From NCBI RefSeq assembly GCF_006159205.1, contig NZ_CP040812.1, positions 4,154,001 through 4,218,000 on the forward strand: 64,000 bases of DNA. The letters are read 5' to 3'. The notes beneath the pieces are model-generated. The model was not told the DNA's origin and did no database searches. It worked only from the letters and a program-made list of their open reading frames with translations. The position numbers were made by a program, and so were the translations under genes. The first letter of the stretch is position 1; each line of letters begins with the position of its first letter. Source of the stretch: Antarcticibacterium flavum (GTDB taxonomy: Bacteria; Bacteroidota; Bacteroidia; Flavobacteriales; Flavobacteriaceae). This document shows, in pieces, positions 34,218 through 43,180 of this stretch.

Positions 34218-34961
34218 TTAATCAAGGACCTCTACTTCGAGGTAAATATTCCTTAATGGCCATTCTCCTTCTCCTACCTCCTGTGCGGCAATTTCATCAA
34301 CAACATCCATCCCGCTGGTAACACGCCCAAAAACTGTATGGTCATTATCAAGATGATGGGCCCCACGGTGACTTTGTACGATAAAGAACTCATAAGGAGA
34401 AGAAGCCTTACTCACATTTTGTTCACTGTATTTTGCTGCTGAAAAGGCCCCCCTGGTATGGCGGTGCCCTGCTTCAAATTCGCTTGGAACAAGATAGGAG
34501 CCAATATAATTCCTTTTGCGGCTGGTATCCCTGTTATCTGAATTTCCTCCCTGTATCACGAAACCTTCTGCAACCCGGTGAAAAAAGGTATTGTCAAAAT
34601 ATCCACGTTTTATCAGGTAAATAAAATTGGCCCTGTGTAAGGGGGTGTCCCGGTAAAGCTGTACATCTATATCTCCAAAGCGTGTTTTTATCCTTACCCG
34701 GGTTTCTGGATTCTCTTCCCCGTATTTTGTCATAAACGGAATAAACTCTTCCTGAACTATAAGCGGCCCAATCTTATCTTCTTTCTCCAGGGAAGTGGTT
34801 TCCTTCTTTTCCACTTTTTCCTGCTGTTCTTTTTCAACTCCGGCAGTATCTTCAATCGCCGGAGGAGATGTAGTGATATTTTTACTTGACTTTTCCTTAT
34901 CTTCACAACTTGCAAAAGAGAGAAATAACGTACAGAGAAGGATTGAAAGGTATCGTGACAT
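34218..34961 (-). CDS. Cyclophilin-type peptidyl-prolyl isomerase lipoprotein
   Basis: 247 residues from the ATG at 34961. A lipoprotein signal (LLCTLFLSFASCEDK, Cys about 19), then a 70-residue acidic low-complexity linker (EKEQQEKVEKKETT) and a cyclophilin domain (about 90-247) with FHRVAEGFVIQGGNSD and HRGAHHLDNDHTVFGRV. The active-site Arg (FHRV) and Gln (IQGG) are kept, so isomerase activity in the periplasm is likely. The start codon overlaps that of the divergent Nudix gene in the tetranucleotide CATG (34959-34962). TAAATTTG at 34998-34991 is a -7 candidate. Confidence 0.88.
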   Translation of the reverse strand: MSRYLSILLCTLFLSFASCEDKEKSSKNITTSPPAIEDTAGVEKEQQEKVEKKETTSLEKEDKIGPLIVQEEFIPFMTKYGEENPETRVRIKTRFGDIDVQLYRDTPLHRANFIYLIKRGYFDNTFFHRVAEGFVIQGGNSDNRDTSRKRNYIGSYLVPSEFEAGHRHTRGAFSAAKYSEQNVSKASSPYEFFIVQSHRGAHHLDNDHTVFGRVTSGMDVVDEIAAQEVGEGEWPLRNIYLEVEVLD

Positions 34962-35604
34962 GGATTTTAATGAGTTTAAATATAAGATATCAAATTTAAC
35001 AAATTTAGAACTTCCCGGCGAGGAGGCACAGCATAAATTGGCCCCCGTCCTTCGAATAAAAGAACTGGAAGAAATCTCAGCGGCTAAATCCAGGACTTCC
35101 AACAAAGCAGGGGTACTTGCTGTTTTTTATCCAGATCCAAAGGACATTACGCACCTCGTGCTCATACTTCGAAAAACCTATAAAGGTGTTCATTCGAACC
35201 AGGTTGGTTTCCCGGGAGGAAGGGTGGAATTATATGATAAGAATCTAAAACATACGGCTTTAAGAGAGACAGAGGAGGAGGTGGGGATACCCAAAGAAAA
35301 TGTCAAAGTCGTAAAGAAATTGACCAGGCTCTACATTCCTCCAAGTAACTTTTGGGTACATCCCTATGTAGGGTTTGTGGAAAGCACTCCCAGCCTGGTA
35401 CCACAGGAGAGCGAAGTGGAAAAAATCCTGGAAGTGGATGTTGATCATTTTTTAGATGACAGGAACGTTATTACCCAAAGGTTAAGTACATCCTATGCCC
35501 AAAACATTGAGGTGCCGGCGTTTTCCCTAAATGGTCATGTAGTATGGGGCGCCACGGCAATGATGTTGAGCGAGATGAAAGAATTACTTAAACAGGTGCT
35601 GTAA
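34960..35604 (+). CDS. Nudix hydrolase, CoA pyrophosphatase-like
   Basis: 214 residues from the ATG at 34960. Nudix box GGRVELYDKNLKHTALRETE, continuing EEVG (about 86-109), preceded by HSNQVGFPGG, the pattern of the CoA/NUDT7-type subgroup that cleaves coenzyme A or acyl-CoA to 3',5'-ADP and phosphopantetheine. Metal-binding Glu residues are intact. A longer reading frame from 34795 runs through the opposite-strand cyclophilin gene and is not expected to be used. The ATG at 34960 shares CATG with the divergent ATG, so its promoter must lie in the cyclophilin coding region. Confidence 0.88.
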   Translation: MDFNEFKYKISNLTNLELPGEEAQHKLAPVLRIKELEEISAAKSRTSNKAGVLAVFYPDPKDITHLVLILRKTYKGVHSNQVGFPGGRVELYDKNLKHTALRETEEEVGIPKENVKVVKKLTRLYIPPSNFWVHPYVGFVESTPSLVPQESEVEKILEVDVDHFLDDRNVITQRLSTSYAQNIEVPAFSLNGHVVWGATAMMLSEMKELLKQVL

Positions 35605-35616
35605 TTTTTGAATTAT

Positions 35617-35624
35617 TATATTTG
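35617..35624 (+). promoter_or_regulatory. Putative -7 promoter element of the acyltransferase gene
   Basis: TATATTTG fits TAnnTTTG and lies 49 bases upstream of the ATG at 35673; no -33 partner at the usual spacing. Confidence 0.4.
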
Positions 35625-35672
35625 CCCGCTTTTAATTGGTAATTTAGTAATCAAAGCAGCTATTATTAGAAG

Positions 35673-36476
35673 ATGGGAATTTTTAAGAGAAATCCATTTG
35701 GACATATACTTTTTCTAAAAAAGTGGCTTATCCGTATTTTTGGTGTCTTAACACATCGCAGGTACAGGGGATTCAATGAATTGAAGATCGAGGGGTCTGA
35801 AATCATAAGGAATTTGCCCAATACCAATGTGCTTTTTGTTTCCAACCATCAAACTTATTTTGCCGATGTTACTGCGATGTTCCACGTCTTTAATGCCAGT
35901 TTGAGCGGGAGGGAGGATTCCATAAAAAATCTTGGATACATCTGGCAACCCAAACTCAATATTTATTATGTGGCAGCTAAAGAAACCATGCAGGCCGGGC
36001 TTCTTACCAGGATCATGGCCTATGCGGGAGCTGTATCTGTAGAACGTACCTGGAGGGCAAAAGGAACAGAAGTACAGCGTGAGGTGAATCCTAATGATAC
36101 TGAAAATATTGGTGTGGCTCTTAAGGATGGCTGGGTAATAACTTTTCCGCAGGGTACCACCAAACCTTTTAAGCCAATTAGAAAAGGAACAGCTCATATT
36201 ATCAAACAATATAAGCCCGTGGTGATACCAATAGTAATAGACGGCTTTCGCCGGGCATATGATAAAAAAGGAATCAGGATCAAAAAAAGAGGGATTCTCC
36301 AAACATTCCAGATAAAGCCACCATTGGAGTTCGACTATGAAAATGAGACCGTGGAGGAAATTGTGGAGAAGCTGGAATATTCAATTGAGCAACATCCATC
36401 TTTTCTTAAAGTGATTCCAAGAGAAGAGATAGACGCGGTTGAAAAGCTCAATGAAAAAAGGAGGTGGGAATATTAA
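35673..36476 (+). CDS. 1-acyl-sn-glycerol-3-phosphate acyltransferase (PlsC-like)
   Basis: 267 residues. Acyltransferase motif NHQTYFAD (HX4D, about 56-63) and a second block FPQGTTKPFKPIRKGTAHI, where the usual EGTR reads QGTT. This family transfers acyl groups to lysophosphatidate or related lipids at the membrane. An N-terminal hydrophobic segment (HILFLKKWLIRIFGVL) can anchor it. The Glu-to-Gln change is seen in some Bacteroidota members and need not abolish activity. Monocistronic with its own -7-like element; it converges on the desaturase gene at 36528. Confidence 0.82.
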   Translation: MGIFKRNPFGHILFLKKWLIRIFGVLTHRRYRGFNELKIEGSEIIRNLPNTNVLFVSNHQTYFADVTAMFHVFNASLSGREDSIKNLGYIWQPKLNIYYVAAKETMQAGLLTRIMAYAGAVSVERTWRAKGTEVQREVNPNDTENIGVALKDGWVITFPQGTTKPFKPIRKGTAHIIKQYKPVVIPIVIDGFRRAYDKKGIRIKKRGILQTFQIKPPLEFDYENETVEEIVEKLEYSIEQHPSFLKVIPREEIDAVEKLNEKRRWEY

Positions 36477-36527
36477 CCCCGTCTGCAGTTGTCTCCCTGC
36501 CAGTAAGCGTGGCAATATTTCTATTTA

Positions 36528-37517
36528 CTAGTTCTCGACAGCAACTCCTTTTTCGATAACCGATTTTTTCCTTACTACAGTGGCAGCCGGTTTAAGTTTT
36601 TGTGATTCCATAAGCTCCTTTTGCATTTCCTTTACCGTTTTGGTGCTGCCATCATGACTCCAGCCGGGAGGCCCAAAGACATACATAAATTTATGTCTCC
36701 AGTTCCTGGACTTTTTAGTGTCTTCCCATATATTTTTATACTCATGGGAGAGGATCACCCATAAATTATAGGAATTGGGAGGAGTGGATACCCCATATTC
36801 AATATCAATGTTTTCGTCATATTCTTTCCAGGTTCCAAAGATGCGGTCAAAGATGTTTAGAATTCCGCCGTGGTTCTTATCCATATACTCCAAATTACGC
36901 GCGTGGTGAACCTGGTGCATTGTGTGGGTGTTAATAAACTTTTCGAAAATACCCAATTTGGGGATGTATTGGGAATGTAACTGAAATTGCCAAAGGGCTT
37001 CAATTCCAAGGCATACCACCAGCATTTCTGGAGGGAAACCTATCATTACGATCCACACATAAAAAAATGGTTTATAAAGTATTGTGAACCAACCATTCCT
37101 AATTGCAGTCCCTAAATTGAAGTTATCTGAAGAATGATGAACTATATGTGCTGCCCAAAAAAACCGAACCATATGGTTTTGACGATGGAACCAGTAATAC
37201 GTAAAATCATCGGCCAGCATACATAGGATCCATACATACCAGGCGTATCCAAAAGATTCATATCCAAAAATATTCATTCTTACCCCATCAACCACAGGAT
37301 TAAATATCTCGTATACAAAATTGAATATAAGGATTACCGCTATTGTTTTGACCAGGGCGCCCAAAACAGCAGAACCTATTCCCAGTAACAAACTGGAGGT
37401 AAGATCCTTCCATTGATAAAGATCTTTTTGACCATGGGTTTTGCTATAGGTAAGCTCCAGCAGGATCATTCCTAAAAATACCGGAACCCCGTATACCAGC
37501 GGGTTTGTGAATTCCAT
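36528..37517 (-). CDS. Fatty acid hydroxylase / sterol desaturase family protein (second copy)
   Basis: 329 residues, four to five transmembrane helices. Histidine clusters of the diiron site: HRQNH, HIVHHSS and HTMHQVHHARN. The family includes sterol desaturases, beta-carotene hydroxylases and alkylglycerol monooxygenases; the pattern here (HRQNHMVRFFWAAHIVHH) resembles the alkylglycerol-monooxygenase-like branch. It differs from the protein at 13069, which lacks the C-terminal extension. The 223-bp gap 37518-37740 contains no gene. Confidence 0.85.
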   Translation of the reverse strand: MEFTNPLVYGVPVFLGMILLELTYSKTHGQKDLYQWKDLTSSLLLGIGSAVLGALVKTIAVILIFNFVYEIFNPVVDGVRMNIFGYESFGYAWYVWILCMLADDFTYYWFHRQNHMVRFFWAAHIVHHSSDNFNLGTAIRNGWFTILYKPFFYVWIVMIGFPPEMLVVCLGIEALWQFQLHSQYIPKLGIFEKFINTHTMHQVHHARNLEYMDKNHGGILNIFDRIFGTWKEYDENIDIEYGVSTPPNSYNLWVILSHEYKNIWEDTKKSRNWRHKFMYVFGPPGWSHDGSTKTVKEMQKELMESQKLKPAATVVRKKSVIEKGVAVEN

Positions 37518-37740
37518 TTACCTTATAGTTTAGAAGGGTCCAAAAGGAAAAATTGCACCCGTTTTAGAATTGCTATAAATTAATGAAATGTGGTGAAAGC
37601 CGGAAGGATTAACTAATAAAAATTATATAAAATTTTTTTATCACCTGAGAGCGAATGTAAAATGATAGTACCTTTTTATCCAATTAGAATAATTTCATCA
37701 AAATAGTTATCTAAAGAAACGGCACCAGGTTTACCTCAGT

Positions 37741-38379
37741 TTACATCTCGAGTTTTTTTAATTCTTTGTAATTCCTATTTAAACGTTTAAGGAGTATGCC
37801 GTATATCACCCTGTAGAACAGCCATATAAGACCAAGTAACATTCCAAAGAACAATGCCATTACACCAATAAAAATAGCCCATTGTGTGAAGGTAAAGGTG
37901 TATTTGGAAACATCATCTACCTGTACCGTATAAGGATGGTAATAAAAAGCAAAATATGTATAGACCAGGGTCGTAACTGCTGTAGAAATAAGGATATAAG
38001 CAATATAGCATTTTACCGTCTTCCTGGTTTTAAGGATATTTTTCATTAGTGTTGAGGAATCATCTGTGGCAGAGATACGCTGGTAGTTCCTGTAAAACAA
38101 ATAGATAAAGAAAAATGTGATCCCGTAGCTTACTATATAGGCTGCAATGGTAAATTCCTTCAAATGGAGGCGCTCCATTTCCTTCCAATAATCATTGTCT
38201 GCAAAAAAGATAGTGATAAGGGCCCAGAAAAGAAATTCAAGTATACTTATAACAAATATCCATTTTACAATAGAAGAAGATTTCTTCCAAAGCATGTTAT
38301 AGATCTGGTCATAACTTAGCCGGGGATAGTTCCCTTCCTGTTTCTTCCAGTCCTTTTTTAATAACTCCAGTTCATCCAT
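37741..38379 (-). CDS. Membrane protein encoded with an ECF sigma factor
   Basis: 212 residues. A 30-residue N-terminal cytoplasmic segment (MDELELLKKDWKKQEGNY) precedes four hydrophobic helices (about 38-60, 75-100, 125-150, 165-190). I recognise no named family, but it starts 4 bases after the sigma-factor stop, and such membrane partners in Bacteroidota are often placed as possible anti-sigma regulators. The N-terminus does not show a zinc-binding anti-sigma (ZAS) motif, so that role is an inference from position. Confidence 0.7.
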   Translation of the reverse strand: MDELELLKKDWKKQEGNYPRLSYDQIYNMLWKKSSSIVKWIFVISILEFLFWALITIFFADNDYWKEMERLHLKEFTIAAYIVSYGITFFFIYLFYRNYQRISATDDSSTLMKNILKTRKTVKCYIAYILISTAVTTLVYTYFAFYYHPYTVQVDDVSKYTFTFTQWAIFIGVMALFFGMLLGLIWLFYRVIYGILLKRLNRNYKELKKLEM

Positions 38380-38383
38380 ATGG

Positions 38384-38878
38384 TTACGGATTTATAATAC
38401 TTTTTAATTTGGTTTTCACCCTGTTCATCTTTACCCTGGCATTTACTTCGGTAATACCCAGTGTTTCAGATATCTCCCTGTAATTTTTGTCTTCGAGATA
38501 AAGAAAGATCAGGGCCTTTTCAATATCATTCAGCTCTTTAATTGCGCTGTACATTACTTTTAACTGCTGCTCTGTAGCATCATCATATTCCTCTACATGG
38601 ATCCTAAAATGAACGGTATCGTAATCCTGTGTCTGTATTCCTCTCTTTTTCTTACGATATAATGTAATGGCTGTATTAAGTGCTACCCTATACATCCAGG
38701 TACTAAATTTTGAATCACCACGAAATTTTGGATAAGCTTTCCACAGCTGGATGGTAATTTCCTGGAACAGGTCATTATGTGATGCCTGGTCGTTGGTATA
38801 GATTCTACAGATCTTGTGCACAATGTTCTGGTTCTTTTCCAGATTGCTCACAAACTTATGTTCAAGTTCTTTATTCAC
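38384..38878 (-). CDS. ECF-type RNA polymerase sigma factor
   Basis: 164 residues from a GTG start. Sigma-70 region 2 (about 12-75; NDLFQEITIQLWKAYPKFRG and FSTWMYRVALNTA) and region 4 (about 110-162; LEDKNYREISETLGI, VNARVKMNRVKTKL), with the short linker typical of ECF factors. Target promoters are unknown. The gene is followed 4 bases later by a membrane protein gene of probable linked function. Confidence 0.93.
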   Translation of the reverse strand: MNKELEHKFVSNLEKNQNIVHKICRIYTNDQASHNDLFQEITIQLWKAYPKFRGDSKFSTWMYRVALNTAITLYRKKKRGIQTQDYDTVHFRIHVEEYDDATEQQLKVMYSAIKELNDIEKALIFLYLEDKNYREISETLGITEVNARVKMNRVKTKLKSIINP

Positions 38879-39042
38879 AGGTTGTGGTTAGCACAGAGTA
38901 AGTCTTAAGATTATTCAATTTGTTACAGATTTAAACCGTAATTTCTTACAAAATGTTTTGCCTTCCAGACTTTGAATGGGCAATATCGGGAGATTTAACT
39001 AATTTTTGCAAGAATTTAAGCGAGCCTCTGGCCGCTAAATAA

Positions 39043-39050
39043 TAACTTTG
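39043..39050 (+). promoter_or_regulatory. Putative -7 promoter element of the NDH-2 gene
   Basis: TAACTTTG fits TAnnTTTG, 15 bases upstream of the ATG at 39065. A TTTG at about 39003 is too far for a standard -33 element. Confidence 0.4.
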
Positions 39051-39064
39051 AAAAAACCCGGTAT

Positions 39065-40366
39065 ATGAATATCCCTAAAAGTGATTTACCCAGAGTTGTA
39101 ATAATAGGCGGCGGATTTGCCGGAATCACTCTCACCAGAAAATTACTTAAAGAAGATTTTCAAACAGTTTTACTTGATCGCAATAACTTTCACACATTCC
39201 AACCTTTGCTATACCAGGTTTCGACCTCTGGTTTGGAACCAGATTCCATAGCTTATCCTTTAAGAAAGATAACACGTTCCAGTGACAGGGCATTTTTTAG
39301 AATGGCAGAAGTGGAAAGTATCGATCCTGAAAAAAATACTATTTATACCAATATTGGAGAGATGGTATATGACTACCTTGTCATTGCAACCGGGTCCAAG
39401 ACCAATTTCTTTGGAAACAAAAGCATAGAAGAGCACGGGATGTGGATGAAGACAGTGCCTCAGGCCCTTAATATACGTAGTTTAATCCTGGAAAACCTGG
39501 AGCAGGCAGTGATCACAGATGATCCTGTAAAGAGAAAGGCTTTGCTCACTTTTATTCTTGTTGGAGCCGGCCCTACAGGAGTGGAATTAAGTGGTGCCAT
39601 AGCCGAATTAAAACGAAACATCGTGCCTCAGGACTATCCCGACCTAAATCCTGATGAAATGGAGATCCATCTGCTGGAAGGCCTGGACAGGGTACTGCCG
39701 CCAATGAGTGAAGAGGCTTCTGCAAAGGCCCATAAGTTCCTTAAAGAACTGGGGGTACAGGTACATCTTAATACGATGGTAGAATCCTATGACGGGGAAA
39801 ACGTAACAACAAATACAGACAGGGTCTTTAAATCATCTACTTTTATATGGAGTGCGGGAGTAACGGGAGCACCTGTAAAAGGATTGAATGCATCGGCATT
39901 AGTTGAGGCTGCAAACCGGTATGAAGTTAATGTGTTTAACCAGGTGAACGGGTATGAGAATATATTTGCCATTGGTGACATTGCTGTAATGCAAAATGAA
40001 GAATACCCCAGGGGACATCCCATGGTTGCCCAGCCGGCCATACAGCAGGGAAAACATTTAGCTCAAAATTTAAAGCGCCTTGTAAAAGGGGAAAAGCTGG
40101 AACCTTTTCATTATAAAGATAAAGGTACCATGGCCACGGTTGGGAGAAACCGGGCGGTGGTAGACCTGGATAAATGGAAATTTGGAGGCTTCTTTGCCTG
40201 GTTCGTCTGGATGTTCATCCACCTATGGTATCTTATTGGCTTCAGGAACCGTCTTGTTACATTCTTTAACTGGGTCTATAATTATATCAACTATGATAAG
40301 GCTGCCCGTTTAATAATAAGACCTTTTAAGGGAGCCAAGGAAAAGATGGAAGACAGGAGGGTGTAA
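39065..40366 (+). CDS. ndh: Type II NADH dehydrogenase (NDH-2-like)
   Basis: 433 residues. FAD-binding VVIIGGGFAGITLTRKLL (about 11-28), quinone/FAD segment FQPLLYQVSTSGLEP, NAD(H)-binding FILVGAGPTGVELSGAIAEL (about 164-183) and C-terminal FAD motif IFAIGD. A C-terminal amphipathic stretch (WFVWMFIHLWYLIGF) attaches it to the membrane. It oxidises NADH and reduces quinone without proton pumping. Monocistronic; the 189-bp gap after it holds nothing recognisable. Confidence 0.9.
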   Translation: MNIPKSDLPRVVIIGGGFAGITLTRKLLKEDFQTVLLDRNNFHTFQPLLYQVSTSGLEPDSIAYPLRKITRSSDRAFFRMAEVESIDPEKNTIYTNIGEMVYDYLVIATGSKTNFFGNKSIEEHGMWMKTVPQALNIRSLILENLEQAVITDDPVKRKALLTFILVGAGPTGVELSGAIAELKRNIVPQDYPDLNPDEMEIHLLEGLDRVLPPMSEEASAKAHKFLKELGVQVHLNTMVESYDGENVTTNTDRVFKSSTFIWSAGVTGAPVKGLNASALVEAANRYEVNVFNQVNGYENIFAIGDIAVMQNEEYPRGHPMVAQPAIQQGKHLAQNLKRLVKGEKLEPFHYKDKGTMATVGRNRAVVDLDKWKFGGFFAWFVWMFIHLWYLIGFRNRLVTFFNWVYNYINYDKAARLIIRPFKGAKEKMEDRRV

Positions 40367-40555
40367 AGCTATTTCGTCCTTAAAATTACATTTCATCCAT
40401 TCAAATCAACAATTCAGTAATATCCTATTGGTTTAACCCATTCTTTGATAGAAATTTACCCTGTATAAGAATTTATTGCTGAAGTCCTTATTTAATATCT
40501 TTAAGACTTCTTCTGAAGGTTTTTATACCCGGAAAATTTTATATGTCAAATTGAA

Positions 40556-41890
40556 ATGAAAGGATTTTTTAAAACAATTGTAATTGGCCTTCTAATAGGG
40601 ATAATTCTTTTTATACTGGAAAACAGCTTTAGGATTATTTCTGGAGGCAGTATTACCTGGAATTTAAGAACGCTTCACAATTTAGGGCTCTATATTCTTT
40701 ATAGTATTCCCTTAAGTCTAGTGAATGGATATTTGTTTGATTATTTCAATTCCCTTAAATGGGAAAGAAATTCGAAATACCGGTTTTGGATTGGTCTTTT
40801 CGGGTCGGTGTTTGTAACTCTCTTCACGATCTTTGTAATTAGGATCATTCACCGGGTTGCGTTCCAGGGGTTGAGCTTTGAAGAATTTTTCAGCTCAGAG
40901 AATCCCCAGTTCTATTTTATAGCTTTGTTGATCACTCTTGTAATCGCTCTATTTTTTCACGTAATTCATTTTTACCGGCTCGCCCAGGAAAAGAAGGTGA
41001 CAGAGCAAAAGATCATTGCCGGTACTGCCTCTGCTCAATTTGAAAGTCTTAAGAACCAGATAGACCCTCACTTTTTGTTTAACAGTTTAAATGTACTCAC
41101 CTCATTAATTGAAGAAAATCCAGACAATGCCCAAAAATTCACTACTTCTCTATCTAAGATCTACAGGTATGTGCTGGAACAAAAAGATAAGGAACTCATC
41201 GAGGTAGAGGAGGAGTTACGTTTTGCTTCAACCTATATGGAACTGCTTAAAATGAGGTTTGAAGGGAGCGTGTTCTATGAGGCACCCGCTACTCCAGAGA
41301 ATCCCGATGCCAAAGTAGTGCCGCTATCTCTACAGCTCCTCCTCGAGAATACGGTGAAACATAATGTAGTAAGCGAGAATAGGCCATTGTACATACGAAT
41401 TTATGAGGAGGCCGGTTACCTGGTCGTGGAAAATAACCTGCAAAAAAAGGAGATCATTCAATCCCGGCAGGGGGTAGGTCTAAAGAATATTGAAGAAAGA
41501 TACAGCCTTGTCACATCGAGAAAGGTCCTTATAGAAGAGGATGAAGATATGTTTAAGGTACGTATCCCATTATTAACCAAACAAATTGTTGTCATGGAAG
41601 CACAAAGATCAAACAAGGAGAATGCTTATTTTACCGCAAAAGCCAGGGTAAAGGAAATGAAAGAGTTTTACGGGAATTTACTTTCCTATTGCCTGGTAAT
41701 ACCATTTTTAATCTTTATTAATTACAGGACTTACTGGGAATTCCAATGGTTTTGGTTTCCGCTGCTGGGGTGGGGATTAGGCCTCACCATCCATGCTTTC
41801 ACAGTATTTGGCTATGGGGCGAAGTGGGAAGAAAACAAGATCCGTGAAATTATGGAAAAAGAAGAAATGACAAAAACCGGCTGGAAATAA
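40556..41890 (+). CDS. LytS-type sensor histidine kinase with C-terminal 2TM domain
   Basis: 444 residues. Four N-terminal transmembrane helices (about 5-140), then a His_kinase domain with the phospho-acceptor QIDPHFLFNSLNVLTSLIEE (His172) and an HATPase-like segment (LLLENTVKHN, GVGLKNIEERY). Residues 350-440 add a 2TM domain (ARVKEMKEFYGNLLSY...), which occurs again as a separate protein in the next gene. It probably phosphorylates the LytTR regulator encoded at 42353. Its stop overlaps the next start by one base (TAATG). Confidence 0.88.
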   Translation: MKGFFKTIVIGLLIGIILFILENSFRIISGGSITWNLRTLHNLGLYILYSIPLSLVNGYLFDYFNSLKWERNSKYRFWIGLFGSVFVTLFTIFVIRIIHRVAFQGLSFEEFFSSENPQFYFIALLITLVIALFFHVIHFYRLAQEKKVTEQKIIAGTASAQFESLKNQIDPHFLFNSLNVLTSLIEENPDNAQKFTTSLSKIYRYVLEQKDKELIEVEEELRFASTYMELLKMRFEGSVFYEAPATPENPDAKVVPLSLQLLLENTVKHNVVSENRPLYIRIYEEAGYLVVENNLQKKEIIQSRQGVGLKNIEERYSLVTSRKVLIEEDEDMFKVRIPLLTKQIVVMEAQRSNKENAYFTAKARVKEMKEFYGNLLSYCLVIPFLIFINYRTYWEFQWFWFPLLGWGLGLTIHAFTVFGYGAKWEENKIREIMEKEEMTKTGWK

Positions 41891-42210
41891 TGGAAAGAAA
41901 ATATAATGAGGACAACTCCTATAAAGTTGCTCAAAAAAGAGTTAAGGATATAAAAGGTTTCTATATACACCTGCTTGTTTACATCTTTATCAACGCAGCG
42001 ATATTGATCCCGCAGTTCATTGGCAAAAATATATGGGTGGAGCTGGGAGACATTTCAAATTATTTCACCCTGTTCTTTTGGGGAATAGGACTATTAGCCC
42101 ATTGGGCCGGTGTTTTTGGCCCCGGGTGGGTTCTGGGAAGAAAATGGGAGGAAAAAAAGATAAAGGAACTCATGGACAGGGAAATGCAGGAAAGGAGAAA
42201 GTGGGAATAA
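41890..42210 (+). CDS. Small 2TM-domain membrane protein
   Basis: 106 residues, two transmembrane helices separated by a short loop (about 25-45 and 60-80), ending with a basic/acidic helix (KWEEKKIKELMDREM). The sequence YKVAQKRVKDIKGFYIHLLVY matches the C-terminal domain of the kinase upstream (ARVKEMKEFYGNLL), so the domain has been duplicated or split off. Likely a partner of the kinase. The gap to the regulator gene is 142 bp with no other gene. Confidence 0.85.
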   Translation: MERKYNEDNSYKVAQKRVKDIKGFYIHLLVYIFINAAILIPQFIGKNIWVELGDISNYFTLFFWGIGLLAHWAGVFGPGWVLGRKWEEKKIKELMDREMQERRKWE

Positions 42211-42352
42211 TTGTATTTTTATCAACCTTGCCTGGTAAAAAGTGGCAGCGTTTCCCTTCGAGAAACTGGATTTCGAATCCCATTCTCTGGACATTGGAAC
42301 CCTTGGGAAGCCATCGGGTGTTTCAATGGCATAAAATAATAAAATCGAACCT

Positions 42353-43126
42353 ATGAAAGCCGTCATAATTGAAGATGAAAAACCTGCTGCAAGACGTTTA
42401 AACAGAATGTTGGAGAAACTGGACGTGGAGATCATTTCCACCCTGCATTCTGTAGAACAGTCAATTGCCTGGTTCAATGAGCAGGTGCACCCCGATATTA
42501 TTTTCCTGGATATACAGCTTAACGATGGACTTTCCTTTGAGATATTTGAGTCACTGGAGATCAAAAGTGCCATAATATTCACTACAGCCTATGATGAGTA
42601 CGCGCTGCAGGCCTTTAAACTCAACAGCATTGATTACTTGTTGAAACCAATAGATGAGGAGGAGCTACAGGCTGCGGTAAGTAAATATCGTTCATTTTTT
42701 AGGGAAAGGGAAGTCGGTAAACCGGCAGACCACACACGATTAAATTTTGAAGATATTAAAAAACTTCTCATAAATCCCATAGAAAGAAAATACAAGAAGC
42801 GGTTTACAGTTAAAATAGGACAGCACCTCAAAATGGTTCCTGTAGAAGAAATTGAATGTTTTTATAGTGAAAATAAAGGGACCTATATTTTTACAGCTGA
42901 AGGTAGGAACTATCCTCTGGAATGCTCTCTGGAAAACCTCGCAGAAGAACTTACACCAGCAAATTTTTTCAGGGTAAATCGAAAATTCTATGTTAACCTA
43001 AACTCTATACAGGATATTGTAAGTTACTCCAATTCCCGGCTAAAGATTAAGTTGAATAAATATAAAGAACAGGAAATCATAGTTGCCCGTGAAAAAGTAA
43101 AGGAATTCCGGGAGTGGCTAGAGTAA
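42353..43126 (+). CDS. LytTR-family response regulator
   Basis: 257 residues. Receiver domain 1-120 with the acidic pocket (Glu7/Asp8), phospho-acceptor Asp53 (HPDIIFLDIQLND) and Lys98 (YLLKPI); a LytTR DNA-binding domain (about 150-255) with FTVKIGQHLKMVPVEEI and FFRVNRKFYVNLNSI. With the kinase at 40556 it forms a complete two-component system; target genes are not in evidence. A terminator follows directly. Confidence 0.93.
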   Translation: MKAVIIEDEKPAARRLNRMLEKLDVEIISTLHSVEQSIAWFNEQVHPDIIFLDIQLNDGLSFEIFESLEIKSAIIFTTAYDEYALQAFKLNSIDYLLKPIDEEELQAAVSKYRSFFREREVGKPADHTRLNFEDIKKLLINPIERKYKKRFTVKIGQHLKMVPVEEIECFYSENKGTYIFTAEGRNYPLECSLENLAEELTPANFFRVNRKFYVNLNSIQDIVSYSNSRLKIKLNKYKEQEIIVAREKVKEFREWLE

Positions 43127-43130
43127 ATTA

Positions 43131-43162
43131 AAAAAGCGCAACCAGAAGATCGCGCTTTTTTT
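43131..43162. terminator. Terminator of the LytS/LytTR operon
   Basis: AAAAAGCGC (43131-43139) pairs with GCGCTTTTT (43152-43160) around a 12-base loop. The symmetrical A/T tracts allow use by the convergent SOD gene as well. Confidence 0.75.
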
Positions 43163-43180
43163 AAAATTTGTATGGAGTAT

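Noticed and set aside
34795..34959. N-terminal extension of the Nudix protein
   Set aside because: It reads antisense through the cyclophilin signal and linker region and lacks similarity to the Nudix family.
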